The notes: a model not told the origin generated them from the letters alone. Positions 43,550-54,829 are shown, counted from the stretch's first letter. The stretch: DNA of 64,000 nt from Ceratotherium simum simum (GCF_000283155.1 NW_004454166.1:16882230-16946229); one strand, 5' to 3'. A program made the numbers and translations.

Positions 43550-43985
43550 CTGCCAATAATAGTGCAAAGGCTCCAAATCCGAGGGCCTTTCTAGGATCGT
43601 TTCCTGATTAATTAGGTCAACGTCTCCAAAATCAATTTCCAGTGAAGTCGCGCCGCCTGGTAGCGCCGTTCCCGCCCAGCCGGGCAAGGGAGTTGGCGCG
43701 GGAGGCAATTCCCTGGCCTCGGTGCAGTTCAGGCCTTGTCTCTACCTGGGAAGAAAGTCACATTACACATCCCTTCTGTGATTATCCTGACTTTTTCTTT
43801 TATCTGCCCTCCCCCTCAAATCTTCCATTAAACCCCCGTAGATCCTGCTTCAAACAGGCAATTAGACTAACAACGTAATTATATCCCTCAATGCTAATTG
43901 TAACTGGTTTAGGGGAAAAACAAAGAGAAAGAGGCTTCAAAATCTCTGGAAACTGAAAGCGGCGGTTAGAATTTCCAGGTATTTC
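43550..43985. promoter_or_regulatory. Candidate developmental enhancer / conserved noncoding element
   Basis: Repeat-free block with homeodomain-type cores TGATTAATTAGG (43605-43616), GCAATTAG (43858-43865), GTAATTAT (43875-43882) and GCTAATTG (43893-43900). The last three fall within 43 bp. A CpG-retaining GC segment (about 43646-43710) lies between them. The mix of dense ATTA cores and retained CpG in otherwise CpG-poor DNA is typical of developmental enhancers. Function is inferred. Confidence 0.45.
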
Positions 43986-43989
43986 TTGT

Positions 43990-44450
43990 CTCTGTGTGAT
44001 CCTTTGAGGGCCCTGGTTGCTGGTGGGCTGGGGTCTGGGTGTGCGTGGCTTTGCCATTCGTACCGATCAGCCTTGGGACAAACTTCAGCTGATCTCCACT
44101 CTCCTGAGCATATGCTGGTAGCACTCCTGTTTCTGTCCTTTTGTAGTTTCCTGTTCTTCTCTGCTGACTCTGGCTCTCATTTCTCTCTCTGTTTAAACCA
44201 CTTTATCCTCTTAAAGCCGCTGAGAAAAGAATGAACAGGTGAGGAGGTTGAAGGTATTGGGGAAAAGGACATTTCTTCTGCTCTTGCCGACGCTCCGTCG
44301 TCCCCAATAACCATGGGCTGCTGGTCCATGCGATTCTCCTTGGGGAGGCTGGGGAAGGCTGGCTGAGCTGGACCTGGTCCCAGCATTTCAGCCTGTTGGA
44401 TGCTCTCTACAAGGATGCCGTAGAGAGACATCTCCTGCCACTCTGCCCAG
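43990..44450. other. Gene-free stretch
   Basis: No gene or clear repeat was seen. Confidence 0.35.
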
Positions 44451-44454
44451 TCTC

Positions 44455-44935
44455 AGTGCTTCCCAGGTCTCTTCTCTGGGCCAGGCCCTGTGCTTGGTGA
44501 ACAAGCCACGGTCCCTGCCTTGGGGCCACCCAGGGCCCAGGGAAGGAGGCAGGAGGTAGGTGATTGAGCAAGGGGATCATTGGGAAGAGTGTACATCGGA
44601 GGAGACAAGAGGTGGAGTAGAGCAGGGTGGGGGTGTCGAGAAGTTTCTTGGTGGAAGTGATGTCTAGGAGGAGACTTGAAGGATGGGAGGAGGGTTAGCA
44701 GCCAGTGAGCAAGGGTGCAGGTGCAGGAGCCCTGGTGGCTAGAGGATTGCAGTGGTGGGAGCTGAGGAAGGAGTGTGGTTTTTACTTGGGCAGGAAGAGG
44801 GGAGTCAGTGAAAGGTTTAAACAGGGGCATGACAAGGTCAGACTTGTGTCTTAGACCGAACAGGCTGCAGTGGGGGTGTTGGATTGAAGAGCCTTGACTG
44901 GAGGCTGGAGGCCTGTTAGAGGCTTTTGAAGGAAG
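44455..44935 (-). mobile_element. L2 LINE 3' region, reverse
   Basis: 'gggccaggccctgtgcttgg', 'aggaggagacttgaaggatg', 'gtgaaaggtttaaacagggg' and 'gcatgacaaggtcagacttg'. Confidence 0.8.
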
Positions 44936-44984
44936 CCTGGGTGGTTTTTCATGAGTGTTGACTGCCTGAGCATCTACCTGCCAT

Positions 44985-45160
44985 GATGGGCATGGACTAG
45001 CTGTGCCGCTTTGAGGTGGTCACTTAACTTCTCTGAGCCTCCCTTTCCTTACCCAGATTGGAGTGAGAGTAGTCATGTTTACCTTTCCACATCGTAGGGG
45101 GTGTATCAGAAATAGTCTGTGAAGGTTCTAGCTCAGTGCCTGACATAGAGTCGACATCAG
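44985..45160 (+). mobile_element. MIR SINE, forward
   Basis: 'tgagcctccctttccttacc', 'acatcgtagggggtgtatca' and 'gctcagtgcctgacatagag'. Confidence 0.75.
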
Positions 45161-45277
45161 AGCAGTCTTTTAGAATAGGGAGCATGTACCAGGATGGCCT
45201 GGGGCACTTTTCCAGAATATACATACCCCTCTCCTGTGAACTCTAGCATTTCCAGAGGAGGAGAACTCAGGCAATTA

Positions 45278-46072
45278 CAATCATGTGCCTCATAGCGATG
45301 TTTTGGTCAACCACGGACCGCATATCTGATGGTGGTCCCATAAGATTAGTACCATAAAGCCTAGGTGTGTATTAGGCTATACCATCGAGGTTTGTGTAAG
45401 TACCGCAGGGGAGGAAGAAATTTTTCTCTACCCTTCTAGGTTCCTCTGGCTGATCTAAGAATTAAATTGGCATGAGACAAGAGATTAATTAAATTGGCAT
45501 TAACAGGAGAAAAACTAACAGAAGTTCAATAACATGTATACATGGGAGAAACCCAGGAAAACCCGAGTAACTCACCAAAATGGCCAAAGCCCTCCCCTTC
45601 AATACCATCCTCAGCTAATGACAGAAGATGTTGGGGGTGGGGAGAGTCAGGGACTTTGAAGGGAAGGAAGGCAATTCACAGATAGGTGAAAAGGAGCAAA
45701 CATTTGGAAAACAAGTGTTTGGCCACACAGAAACAGAAGAACAAGACGGAAGCCCAACAAACAGGCTTTTCTAGGTCCCTCCCTGTCTACCTCCTAGTTC
45801 ATATTATGCTAAGGTGATAGCTCGCTTCCTGAGACAGGAATTTTTATCTGACTTCTTTTAGGCAGTTAAGGGGGAGGTACAAAGAAAAACTTTCTCAGTC
45901 TTTTGTTTCTTAAAAATAATCAACCTAAAATAATCCTCATGTTAAAGAGACACATTACGGAGTGGCAGATTTTGTTCCCCTTGAGTATAATCTATGATAT
46001 TCGCACGACAACAAAATCACCTAATGACACATCTCTCAGAATGTATCCCTGTTGTTAAGTGAAGCATGACTG
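45278..46072. mobile_element. Nonautonomous Tigger-type (TcMar) transposon, split
   Basis: The left half 45278-45403 contains 'gttttggtcaaccacggacc', 'gatggtggtcccataagatt' and 'attaggctataccatcgagg'. The right half 45984-46072 contains 'tctatgatattcgcacgaca', 'aatcacctaatgacacatct' and 'gttgttaagtgaagcatgac'. The ends are imperfect inverted repeats (CAATCATG and the complement of CATGACTG). An unrelated 580 bp sits between the halves. Confidence 0.75.
45404..45983. mobile_element. 580-bp insertion in the Tigger element, solo-LTR-like
   Basis: Flanked by agtac (45399-45403) and agtat (45984-45988), a 5-bp duplication with one difference, which fits ERVL-type retrovirus-like LTRs. It has no poly(A) tail, so it is not a typical LINE or SINE. 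Canonical TG...CA ends are not visible, so the LTR call is tentative. It encodes no protein. Confidence 0.45.
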
Positions 46073-46079
46073 TGTGTTG

Positions 46080-46375
46080 ATGGACTCCTTTTGGGAACCT
46101 CAGTAGTACGTGGTAGCTTTTCAGTTATCATGACTTTTCCCATCTTTGAAGTCAAATACTAAACCTCGACCTCATGCCTCAGAACAAGTGTGGTTCCGTG
46201 CCATGTTCCTTTTCTCAAAAATGGGGTCTCCCAGTTTGATGATCGAATTTACTGACGATGTTTCTCTTGGGGCAGATGTGACGCATGCTGCCACTTCGAA
46301 GCCTGGAGTGGGCACTTTCTCATCTTTCAGACATCCACGACCTTGGAACCCACTTCCTTTCAATAAATACTCTCA
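46080..46375. other. Unique stretch, no gene recognised
   Basis: It contains most of a 104-codon plus-strand frame (46146-46460) with no recognisable domain and several retained CpGs. Confidence 0.35.
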
Positions 46376-46379
46376 AGCT

Positions 46380-46660
46380 TTCGTAGCACCCGGTTTGGGC
46401 CATGCAGATATTCCGGCCCTGGGTTTGCCATCAGTTACGCGGATGGGGCGTTTTCATTAAAATTTCCATTACCTGTTTTTTTCATTTTTTTAAGCCAGTG
46501 AGCAATTTATAGATTCATTAACTTTTTACTACACTTGCGAAGCCAGGGAGAGGGGAAAAAAGGAAATGAAATATTTGGTCCGCAACATTTCACTAAAAGA
46601 TCCTTAAGTACGGAGGATGAAATAGCTCAATAATTAGGGCTGGTCTGAAGAAGTGTTAGG
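46380..46660. other. Candidate conserved noncoding element
   Basis: AT-rich and repeat-free: 'cattaaaatttccattacct', 'gtgagcaatttatagattca', 'ttaactttttactacacttg' and 'gaaatagctcaataattagg'. Inference from texture and motif content. Confidence 0.35.
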
Positions 46661-46797
46661 AAGGGCTGAGATCTTCCAGAAGGATCCAAAACTGGAATAT
46701 CCTGGCAAGGAACACCATTTCTTTCATCCTCTTTGCCTTCTTCCCCTCTCCCCCATAGCTGATCCATCCTTCTGCTTATAGCCACTGACTGTTTTTT

Positions 46798-46812
46798 TCA
46801 CCAGATGGCCGT
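46798..46812 (+). promoter_or_regulatory. CTCF-like motif
   Basis: TCACCAGATGGCCGT agrees with 13 of 15 positions of the commonly used CTCF core. A single match at this level can occur by chance. Confidence 0.25.
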
Positions 46813-46954
46813 CTACCCTCTGATGACACACCTCCCCCCGGGGAGCTCACCGCTTCTGGGCAAACTATTTGCCTCTGAGTGTATTTCCTTATATTGTGGT
46901 GCAATCTGACTCCTTATAGCTCTCTCATTTCATTTCCTTTTAGGGGAGTTAGAT

Positions 46955-47105
46955 ATGCATGATGGTTGAGTGCATGGGCTTTGGGGCCAGACAAACTTAA
47001 ATTCGAATAGTGGTCCTGTGGCTTACCAGCTGTGTGATTTTGGGCAAGTGACTTCACCTCTCTGAGCCTCAGTTTATCTATAAAATCACAATAGTATTAG
47101 GAACT
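46955..47105 (+). mobile_element. MIR SINE, forward
   Basis: 'atggttgagtgcatgggctt', 'cagctgtgtgattttgggca' and 'ctctgagcctcagtttatct' form an especially clear copy. Confidence 0.9.
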
Positions 47106-47254
47106 CCGGGACAGCCTGGAAAAGTGGCAACAGTATTCTTCACCTTACTCTTAAGTGATGAGGATAAATGAGATGGTTTCTAAAGATGCCCGACCTACAT
47201 TCACACTCCAGACTGTGCCACACGGTTGGACCGCCCACCTCTGAACGTTCTCAC

Positions 47255-47420
47255 TTGGATCCAGTTCCCTGGAACAGCAAGTTAGTTCACTACTCAGGAC
47301 CTCAGTTTTCCCATTTGTAAAGTGGATGAATAATCCCTAGTTAATGAGGATGTTGGATGAGTTCAAACACATTTAATGAGCCTTTTAGAGTCGCTGGCAC
47401 ATGATATGTCTCCATACACC
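47255..47420 (+). mobile_element. MIR SINE, forward
   Basis: 'ctcagttttcccatttgtaa', 'aatgaggatgttggatgagt' and 'agtcgctggcacatgatatg'. Confidence 0.7.
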
Positions 47421-47424
47421 CCAA

Positions 47425-47975
47425 CAGCCCTGTAGTTATTGTGATTGCAGCTACATATAGTATAAAAACCTCACTCTCAGGGTCTGCTGTATTAAAAAGG
47501 CAATGGGCTTAAAGATTACCTCCCCCAAGAGCCTCTGAGAAAGAGAAAAATCTCAGTGCTTGAATGTACGCTCCGGATCATCTTGTTCAGCTCCCAGGTG
47601 GAGCTTGAACGCCCTGTGTGCTCAACTTCCCAGTGGGTGGGTGTGTACCTGGGCCCAGCCACCACGTCTGCTCAAGTGGCCACATCCTTGAGGACAGACT
47701 GTAAATGCAGGTCTTTATAGAGTCACAGATCTTCAATCTGGAGATTGACGTCCCAGGAAATCTCCTGGTCCCAATACCTGGTGTTATGGATGTGCAGCAT
47801 GCATGTAAAGTACAGTGAGTTTTTTCTCAAAAGCAGTAATGATAGAAAGCTAAGCAGGAAGGATGGGGGAAAAAAGTCATCCATTTTTGAGCCATCCAGG
47901 GCAAGTGCTTTTGAGGGTACTGTGTATGTGGATGTAGTGTTTGTGTACATAAAGTTACATATATAGTTTTGATTC
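47425..47975. other. Gene-free stretch
   Basis: No gene and no clear repeat. Confidence 0.35.
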
Positions 47976-47979
47976 TGTT

Positions 47980-48185
47980 CTTGTCATTTCACTTTAGTAC
48001 ATAAATGTTTTTCACGTCCCTCTCCATCATTCATGAGCATCCATTCTGATGGTTTTGATGGTTGTTCCCTGGTTTTTATCATAAATAATGCAATGGACAT
48101 CTTTGTGCGTGAATTGTTTTCCTTCTTTTGTACGATATTCATAGAATTTGTTCCCTAAAGTGGATTACTAGGTCAAAGGGTATGA
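47980..48185 (+). mobile_element. Old L1M-type fragment
   Basis: 'ccatcattcatgagcatcca', 'tcataaataatgcaatggac' and 'gattactaggtcaaagggta' resemble 5840-6000. Confidence 0.55.
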
Positions 48186-48189
48186 GAGT

Positions 48190-48950
48190 TGCAAAGGCTG
48201 TGAAAATTGGAGAAAGGTGGCAGTGGATGTGACAGCTGAGAGCACACTGCTGCTTTGGAGATTCTTATAGAAGAACTCCATTTGGGAGAGTGGACATTGC
48301 AGAATGACACCGTCTCATCCTCTTTCTTAGCTGGGATTGGTAGCTGCTGACTTCTTTTATTTGCCCAAAGACTTTGGGCCAAACCATGAGCTGGTGGCAC
48401 GAATATTAATTTTTATGTGCCTGGCTTACAGCACATATTCAGTGCGCATGGGTGCAAAGCTCTACAGCGGGCCCAGCAAAGGAGCGATAGGGCTAACACC
48501 TGTGAAAGGGAGTTGCGGATTGTCTTCAAGCACATGGGACCTTGTGTGTGTTACTTCCACTCTGGATCTTTATTATCCCTTAGTACAGCAGGCCTTCTGG
48601 CTCAGAAGGGCATGTATCGATGAGAAACTGCTGTATTTTGTGCACTGAAGGCATTCTCCAATGCAGTCAACGAGAAAGGGAGATTCAACTCTAGTTTTCA
48701 ATGAAGTGTTGGTGGTTGCCTGGTACCAGGGAGGTCGGTGCTTTGGGTAGACATCTGAGAATCCTACAATGTCTTCACATATCTCCTCTTAACGGTTAAA
48801 TCATTTGACGTTATATAATTTCCCAGTTTTAATTAAATGTAAGCATTTTCCATACCCCGCGGCTTTGGCTGTGCATTTTGCTGACTATTAGTGTGGTGGT
48901 GGGTTGACTTTCTGAAATGACTTTAACGACAATGGAGAAATAACAACGAT
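48190..48950. other. Gene-free stretch
   Basis: No domain-bearing frame. The 103-codon frame at 48337-48648 is unrecognised. 48790-48850 is AT-rich unique DNA. Confidence 0.35.
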
Positions 48951-48954
48951 GATA

Positions 48955-49060
48955 ACGATGGAGACAGTGGTAGCTGTTACTTACGTAGCACTTAGACTGT
49001 GCCAGGCCCTGTTCTAAGTGCCTTACATTTATGAACTCTTTTATCACTTAATGATTTCAT
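48955..49060 (-). mobile_element. MIR SINE, reverse
   Basis: 'gtagctgttacttacgtagc' and 'tgccaggccctgttctaagt'. Confidence 0.75.
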
Positions 49061-49144
49061 TAAATCAGTTCATTTCATGAAAGAGAAGCAAGACATGGGA
49101 TCTTGGAAAGGGAGAGTGGAGCCAGGAGAAGGAAGGAACTTGGT

Positions 49145-49320
49145 GTTTGTCTTGGAAGAAGACATGGGTTTGAATCTCAGTGCTGCCAGTAACTATGTGA
49201 CTTTGGGCAAAGTTGCTTACCCTGTACTCCCTCCTCTCTGAAATGGAAATCCTGACTCCTGCCGTGTAAAGGATTAAATGAAGTAATGGACGTAAAACTG
49301 CCTTCAGTCGCTAAACAAAT
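49145..49320 (+). mobile_element. MIR SINE, forward
   Basis: 'tgggtttgaatctcagtgct', 'actatgtgactttgggcaaa' and 'aaggattaaatgaagtaatg'. Confidence 0.8.
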
Positions 49321-49404
49321 GTGGGGCATCGATAGAACGTGTTATTCCTACCTCACCCCAGGCTCAGGCTTCTGGGAACCTGGGTCATTTTGTGCTTTAA
49401 GGAT

Positions 49405-49530
49405 TCTGTGTAGACGCTTTCTGTGTGCTGGGTGGTGTGGTGGGCACTGGGGAATCCAGAGGCACGACCCCTGCCTGGGGAAGATGTATGGTCCAGCTGG
49501 GAAGACAGGTAATAAAAAGATGATGGAGTG
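49405..49530 (-). mobile_element. L2 LINE 3' end, reverse
   Basis: 'gtgggcactggggaatccag', 'gacccctgcctggggaagat' and 'ggtccagctgggaagacagg'. Confidence 0.65.
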
Positions 49531-49534
49531 TAGC

Positions 49535-51820
49535 AGCTCGTTGATCAATACTATTTGAATAGCCCAGGCAATAAATGCTTTAAGAAAACAGGGGAGGGAG
49601 ATCAGCCTTCTGGCTTGGGGGAGATGGGAATGAAGCCGTCAAGGAAGGAGAAGGGCCTTTTCTTTCTTTGCAGAATGTAGTTTGAACCAAGCCTCCAGCC
49701 ACAGCCAGGACACAGGGCTTCACAGAGTTGAGTCTGTGTCCTGTGGGCCAGGAATGCTCTTGTCTTTTAGGATACGGTTCAAAAACGCGACCACAGAGTT
49801 CCACTGTGGATATGGATTGTCCTTGAAGGTGGAAAGTTCTGGGTCCCTAGGAGCGTTTCTCCCTCAGCCAGCCCATCTGGCATCAGACTTTGGTTACCTC
49901 AGAGCCCCCACTGCTGATGAGCATGAACTGTGTTCTAGATCTGGTCAGGAGATGCTTCTAGACTGTCCGCTGCACCCTTGAGTCTTCTGAGTGATAGGTT
50001 GGGGACAGCTAGCCTTCCACGTTATGGGTTTTCTGTCAGTAGTAGATCCTCAGTAAAGGCCAGAAGCAAAAATATGCTGGAAGGCCATCCAGCCATCCCA
50101 CGTGTTGGGGGATGGAGGCTGGATGGCCAGGCTTCCATTTCTTGGACTTTCAGGGTCCCTTCAGCCCTAAGCTATGACTCACTGGGTAGTGCGGAAGACG
50201 GTGCCGTTCAACAGAAGACAGCCCTTGCCTGTGAGGAAGTTACAGTCCAAACAGGGAAGCTGGACTCAGGTGGACCCCTTGGTGAGCTGTGCAGGACACT
50301 GCCATCAAGTGGTTACAGCCCTCCTGGGTGTCCTGATCTGATCAGCTGTTGGTTTGACCTCAGCTCTGTCACTGTCTATCTCCTGCCGTGCTCTGTATTG
50401 CAAGGAACTGCATTTCCCAGGTGCCTTTGCTCCCTGGCCTTCGAATAGCTTAGCCAGAAGGATGCATAGCAGGGAGATTGGAAGGTGGGAAAAAGGGAGA
50501 AGCCCAGGGTATTTCTCCCCACAGATTCTCTGCCTCTTGCAGTGTTTTCTGTGCAGCTCCAGCCCCTCCCTCTGTGACCCACTCGCATTGGGCAGGCCCT
50601 GCTGAACTGCCTCAACTTCTGATAACACCATCTCTTCCCCTTCTCTCTCCAGACCTAGAAGTGGTAGCAGCAGCCCCCTCACATGCTAATCCTTGGTTAC
50701 CCCTCTGTCCCGTTTGACTTCCCAGCCCATTCATCACCTGCGTACTCAAATCCCTATGTTAAATTGCCTCCATTTTAAAGACCTAGAGTGATGTCTGTTT
50801 TTTGGCCCAGACGTACCACCCAGATCAGGCTGCATAGACCCTTTCCCTGTTCCCACCCTGAATAATCCCATGGAAGCCATCGTAAGATCCCGGCTGTCCT
50901 AATGAATTCAGGGTCCCAGATTTTTTTTTCTCTGCAAAGAAAACAGAACTGTAGAATAATTTCAAAATAGTCTGGCTGTCTAGATTTCTCAGCAGGCACC
51001 CATTGAGATATGGAGAAATACAATCTTTCTTTTCTTCATGGGCCTCTCATTTTGTCAGAGAAGGGGTGACTCCTTTCTTTCCAACTGTGAGAGGAACTAT
51101 TTTGATTTTTAAAAAATTCATGCAGTCATTCTCCCCCTCCCCCTATTTGCCTGGGCTGTTGATCTTGTGATATATTTATAGAGACTGTGGTTGGCTGACC
51201 AGGAGTTATTTTGCAATAGGAATTTGTAAGATTTCTACTTCGAGCATGTGTTCCAGACTTTTGTTTCTTTAAAAAGAAAAAAAGTCTTTCTTAGAGCCTC
51301 TACTTTGCCCTTCTATAATTATTTTTCTTGCACAACCAGAGGAAGCCTGTGTTGTACACCTCGTTTTTTTCTGTGTGTGTTTCTTTTGCCTCTGGTCTTT
51401 TCTCTTCTTTGGTGTCTTTTTTTCTCTTTGAATTTTAAAAGGCCATGGCTCCTCCTCCATGTAGGAATGTGTTTGCAAGTGAGAATGCGGTGACCGGAAA
51501 AAGGGAGCTTTGGGGTTCAGGAGACCTCGGTTTCTCTATCTGTACAAGGAAGGTGTTGGACTAGATTAGAGGAGGCAAGCATGCTACCGTCCCCAGCTTT
51601 ACCATGCTCACTGCAGACGTCAGTAATCAATCACAGCACTCTGCCTAGCTGGGCTCTGATGTGGCTCTCAACACATTGCCCCAGGAGCAACTACTAATTG
51701 ATTAGAATTGGCACTGAAAATAAAACCTGTTTGCTCTTCTTGGTCTAGATGAACCCCTAGGCCCCATTCACCGCCATGGTTCTCTAAGTATTGGCAGTAT
51801 AATTCCTTTACATCTTAAAC
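49535..51820. other. Long gene-free stretch
   Basis: Unique and old-repeat DNA. An L2-like reverse piece is suggested at 50205-50270 and a MIR-like piece at 51510-51570. A 156-codon frame at 49978-50448 has no domain. 51090-51240 is AT-rich. No splice-flanked exon stands out. Confidence 0.35.
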
Positions 51821-51824
51821 AAAT

Positions 51825-52110
51825 TGACTGACCTTTATTAAGCCCCTTCTGTATGCAACACAGCCCTGGGTGCTGTGGAGCCACAGAGGAGCTCTAAAGG
51901 GCTAGCCACTCTCATGGAACTTGCAGTTGGTTGGGGGCAAGGCTGCAGAGAGTGGTAATGTTCCCAGCTGTGCACACACACACCCTTGATGCTCTAGGGG
52001 GTAGTCCCTGTGGTCAGGGAAGGCTTCCTGGAGGAGGGCCTGGGGTACAGCTGGTCAGAGTGGACTGCAGTCCACACAGTGGGACAGCATAAGCAAAGAG
52101 AGAATCATCA
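51825..52110 (-). mobile_element. L2 LINE 3' region, reverse
   Basis: 'cctttattaagccccttctg', 'ctctcatggaacttgcagtt', 'tggtcagggaaggcttcctg' and 'agtgggacagcataagcaaa'. Confidence 0.75.
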
Positions 52111-52114
52111 GCGA

Positions 52115-52215
52115 GTTTCAGAACTAGGAGCGTCCTCAGAGCCCGTCTAGTCAAAATTCTCCAGTTTATAGCTGGGGAAACTGAGGCTCAGAGGGAGACA
52201 AAGATTTGCTCAAAT
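52115..52215 (-). mobile_element. MIR-related SINE, reverse
   Basis: 'gctggggaaactgaggctca' preceded by 'tagtcaaaattctccagttt'. Confidence 0.6.
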
Positions 52216-52282
52216 TTTAAGAAATGATAATTTTATAGGTAAAGTTTAATAAATGATAAATCATTTTAATAAATGATAATTT

Positions 52283-52540
52283 TTTATATAGCTAGTACTT
52301 AGATAGCACTTACTATGTGCCAGGCATTGTTTTGAAAGCTTTACATATATTAACTAATTTAGTCCTAAATAACCTTGGGAGGTGAGTACTATTATTATCC
52401 CCATTTGACAGATGAGGAAACTGAGTCTCAGAGGGTTAAATGACTTTCCCAGTGTCACATGGCTTGTAAGTGGTCGAGTCAGGATTTGAACCCAGGCTAT
52501 CTGCCTCCAGGTTCTATGCTGGGAACTACTGTGCCAAGTG
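52283..52540 (-). mobile_element. MIR SINE, reverse, essentially full length
   Basis: From 'gctagtacttagatagcact' through 'agatgaggaaactgagtctc' to 'aggatttgaacccaggctat' and 'gggaactactgtgcca', all MIR parts are present over about 258 bp. This is the best-kept MIR in the window. Confidence 0.95.
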
Positions 52541-52739
52541 ACTCCTGCTGGAAGGATCAGAATATATTTGGGTTGTTCTTTAATGTATTAGTTTTACTCA
52601 TCACCGTCAGTGTAATCATGATGACATCATCCAGATCTGTGGCTCATGTAGTATTGTTAGCATCAGCTAAGAATGTTATAGACTTTATGCTGTTTCATCC
52701 ACCCAAAAGCTGTGTGATGAGGGATTTTTCTTTCTTTTA

Positions 52740-52850
52740 TGTTATGTCTCAGGAAACTGAGGCTGAGAGAGATGATAGGACTTGAGCCAGGTCACAGAGC
52801 TCCTTAGTGGCCCAAACAAAATTTGAACCCGGGTCTGCCTGACCGCAGAT
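52740..52850 (-). mobile_element. MIR SINE, reverse
   Basis: 'tcaggaaactgaggctgaga' and 'aatttgaacccgggtctgcc'. Confidence 0.8.
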
Positions 52851-53235
52851 GTCAGAGTTGGAAGATTTCTAGGGGCCCTCAGTCCAGCGGTCTTATTGGA
52901 CAGATGGGTGGATTGAGGGCCAGAGAGCACCTCTGCCAGCAGTCAGAGGAAGGCCTGGGGCCAGGGGGGTCTCCGGGCTGGGGGGCTGCTGTTCTTTCCT
53001 GGGGGCTGTCTGGGCATGCCAGCATCGCCTTGGCCCTGACACAGGAGGCTCAGGCCCTTTACTTTGGTCCCCTTGAAGAGGTTTGAGGAGTGGCCTTTTC
53101 CCCTTACTGCTTGACTTAAAAATACCTAAGAGGGTGACTTTTAAAAACCCTGTCCCCCAGTTCTACGTTCACTTCATTTGGAGCTTGCAACCCTCTGTAT
53201 TTATAATAGGTGTTTTTCCCCAGGAAGCAAAAAAG

Positions 53236-53268
53236 TTTTTTTTTTTTTTTTCCCCCCCCCCCCCCCCC
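53236..53268 (+). repeat. T16-C17 homopolymer junction
   Basis: Sixteen T (53236-53251) directly followed by seventeen C (53252-53268). Lengths may be affected by sequencing error. Confidence 0.95.
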
Positions 53269-53639
53269 AACTTCCTGCTGATCTGAAGCGAATATTTATC
53301 ACGTATTTAATGAGTAATCTGAGTCTTGGCTTGGTGAGGCTGTACCAGGACATGGTTTATGGCTGATCTGGTTTTAACTCGCTCCAGGCGGTTTTCCCTG
53401 GAGTTTTCTGTAAAATCATAAACCTGGAGAGAGAATTTTTGTGGAATCCAGTCACATGACTCGCCCTTTTGTAAATTGAGAGATTAACTGTGTGACTGTT
53501 AAGAACCGAGACACATTTCTTTTTTTTAAAGAAAACAAACAGAGCAGCATTTATGCACCCAGAGGAGTGTGTCTAAAAGGCGGGAGAGGTCACTTGCCAA
53601 GGTCACCCCGCTGGGCCTTGGAGGCGGCGCCGTGTAGGG

Positions 53640-53870
53640 TCTGGGGACGTGGACTTGGAATCACAGCTTCTGAGTGGGAGTCCTGGCTGAGCCTCTTCCC
53701 AGCTCGTCCCTGTGCCCTCAAGCCTGTGGGTCCTCGCTGGGTCAGCAGGGCTGGGGACAGTTCCTACCACTTAGAGTGGTTGAGGGGGTTAAATGAGATG
53801 GTGCTTGCAGTGCTGGAGTCCAGGGCTGGCATACAGGAGGTGCTTAGTAGATGCTGGCCGCTCGGGGATT
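53640..53870 (+). mobile_element. MIR SINE, forward
   Basis: 'cacagcttctgagtgggagt', 'ttgagggggttaaatgagat' and 'ggctggcatacaggaggtgc'. Confidence 0.7.
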
Positions 53871-53934
53871 GCTAGTATTAACCCTGTCTGAGGCATTGTA
53901 TGCTGCTTAATAACACGAGGTGACCTTGTGGATG

Positions 53935-54125
53935 TAAGGCCCTGTTCTGAGCGTGTGACGGATGATCTCAGTCTTCTCTACAGCCTCTGAGGTGGGCGCT
54001 GGCATCTCCCATTTTACAGAGGAAGGAACTGAGGCACCGAGAGGCCAGGTCACCTGCCTGAGGTCCCACCAGCCAGTGGCAGGGCTTGTGCCCGGGCTGA
54101 GTCCCAGTGCCGGTGTCCTTCCTCA
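53935..54125 (-). mobile_element. MIR SINE, reverse
   Basis: 'tcccattttacagaggaagg', 'aactgaggcaccgagaggcc' and 'agtggcagggcttgtgcccg'. Confidence 0.85.
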
Positions 54126-54249
54126 CAGTTTAGTCCTGGAGCCTGCGGGCTTTTGACTGCTGGTCCCGGGGAGAGAGATCAGGCCTCAGCTGACCCTCCC
54201 TGGGTGCAGGCATCACCCCCTAACCAGGCTTAGTGCCTCCCACAGCCCT

Positions 54250-54500
54250 TTTGCAGACAGAATTCTGACCATGTTTCTCCCCTGCCTAAAGCCCTTCGTG
54301 TTGAGTGAAGGGTGGAAGGGAACTCCCCATACTTTTTCTGCAACTCTCCTGTAAATTTAAAATTATTTCAATTTCAATATAAAAAGCTAAAAAAAAAAAA
54401 TAAAAAATCCCGATAACCTTGCTGGGCCTGACCCCAGGAACAACCTCATGCTTTTTGGCGCAGCCTTAGAACCTTCTGTGATCTGACCCAGCTGGGCAAA
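54250..54500 (+). mobile_element. L2 LINE piece interrupted by an L1-type 3' tail
   Basis: L2-like 'gaccatgtttctcccctgcc' at left and 'agaaccttctgtgatctgac' at right surround 54325-54408. That segment reads 'tctgcaactctcctgtaaat', then 'aaattatttcaatttcaata', then an A-rich tail, typical of an L1 3' terminus. Confidence 0.6.
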
Positions 54501-54829
54501 TAGAATTTACACACGTTAAACAACAAGGAACCGTCACAGACCCTTTAGATCCGCGTGTGGACCGCGGGCTCCAGCTGTGGTGGCGTCTGGCTCCCTGGGC
54601 TGAGAACGAGGCCTGTGGTCTGGGCCGTGAGTCCCACATGGCAGCCTAGGGGAGCCTACTGCCCTCTCCTCTCTGAAGCCAAGACGTCTCCCTTCTTCGA
54701 AGGTCCGTGAGCCAGGCCCCAGGTGTGGAGATGGATTCATCTTTTACTTCCGTCCCTCCCAGGTGCCTGGGTCTGTGCACACAGTCTAAGACTGCTGAGA
54801 GTTCCTCAACAGCTACAGCAGTTTATTCA

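Noticed and set aside
49978..50448. 156-codon plus-strand frame
   Set aside because: No recognisable domain, no start context, and part overlaps L2-like sequence.
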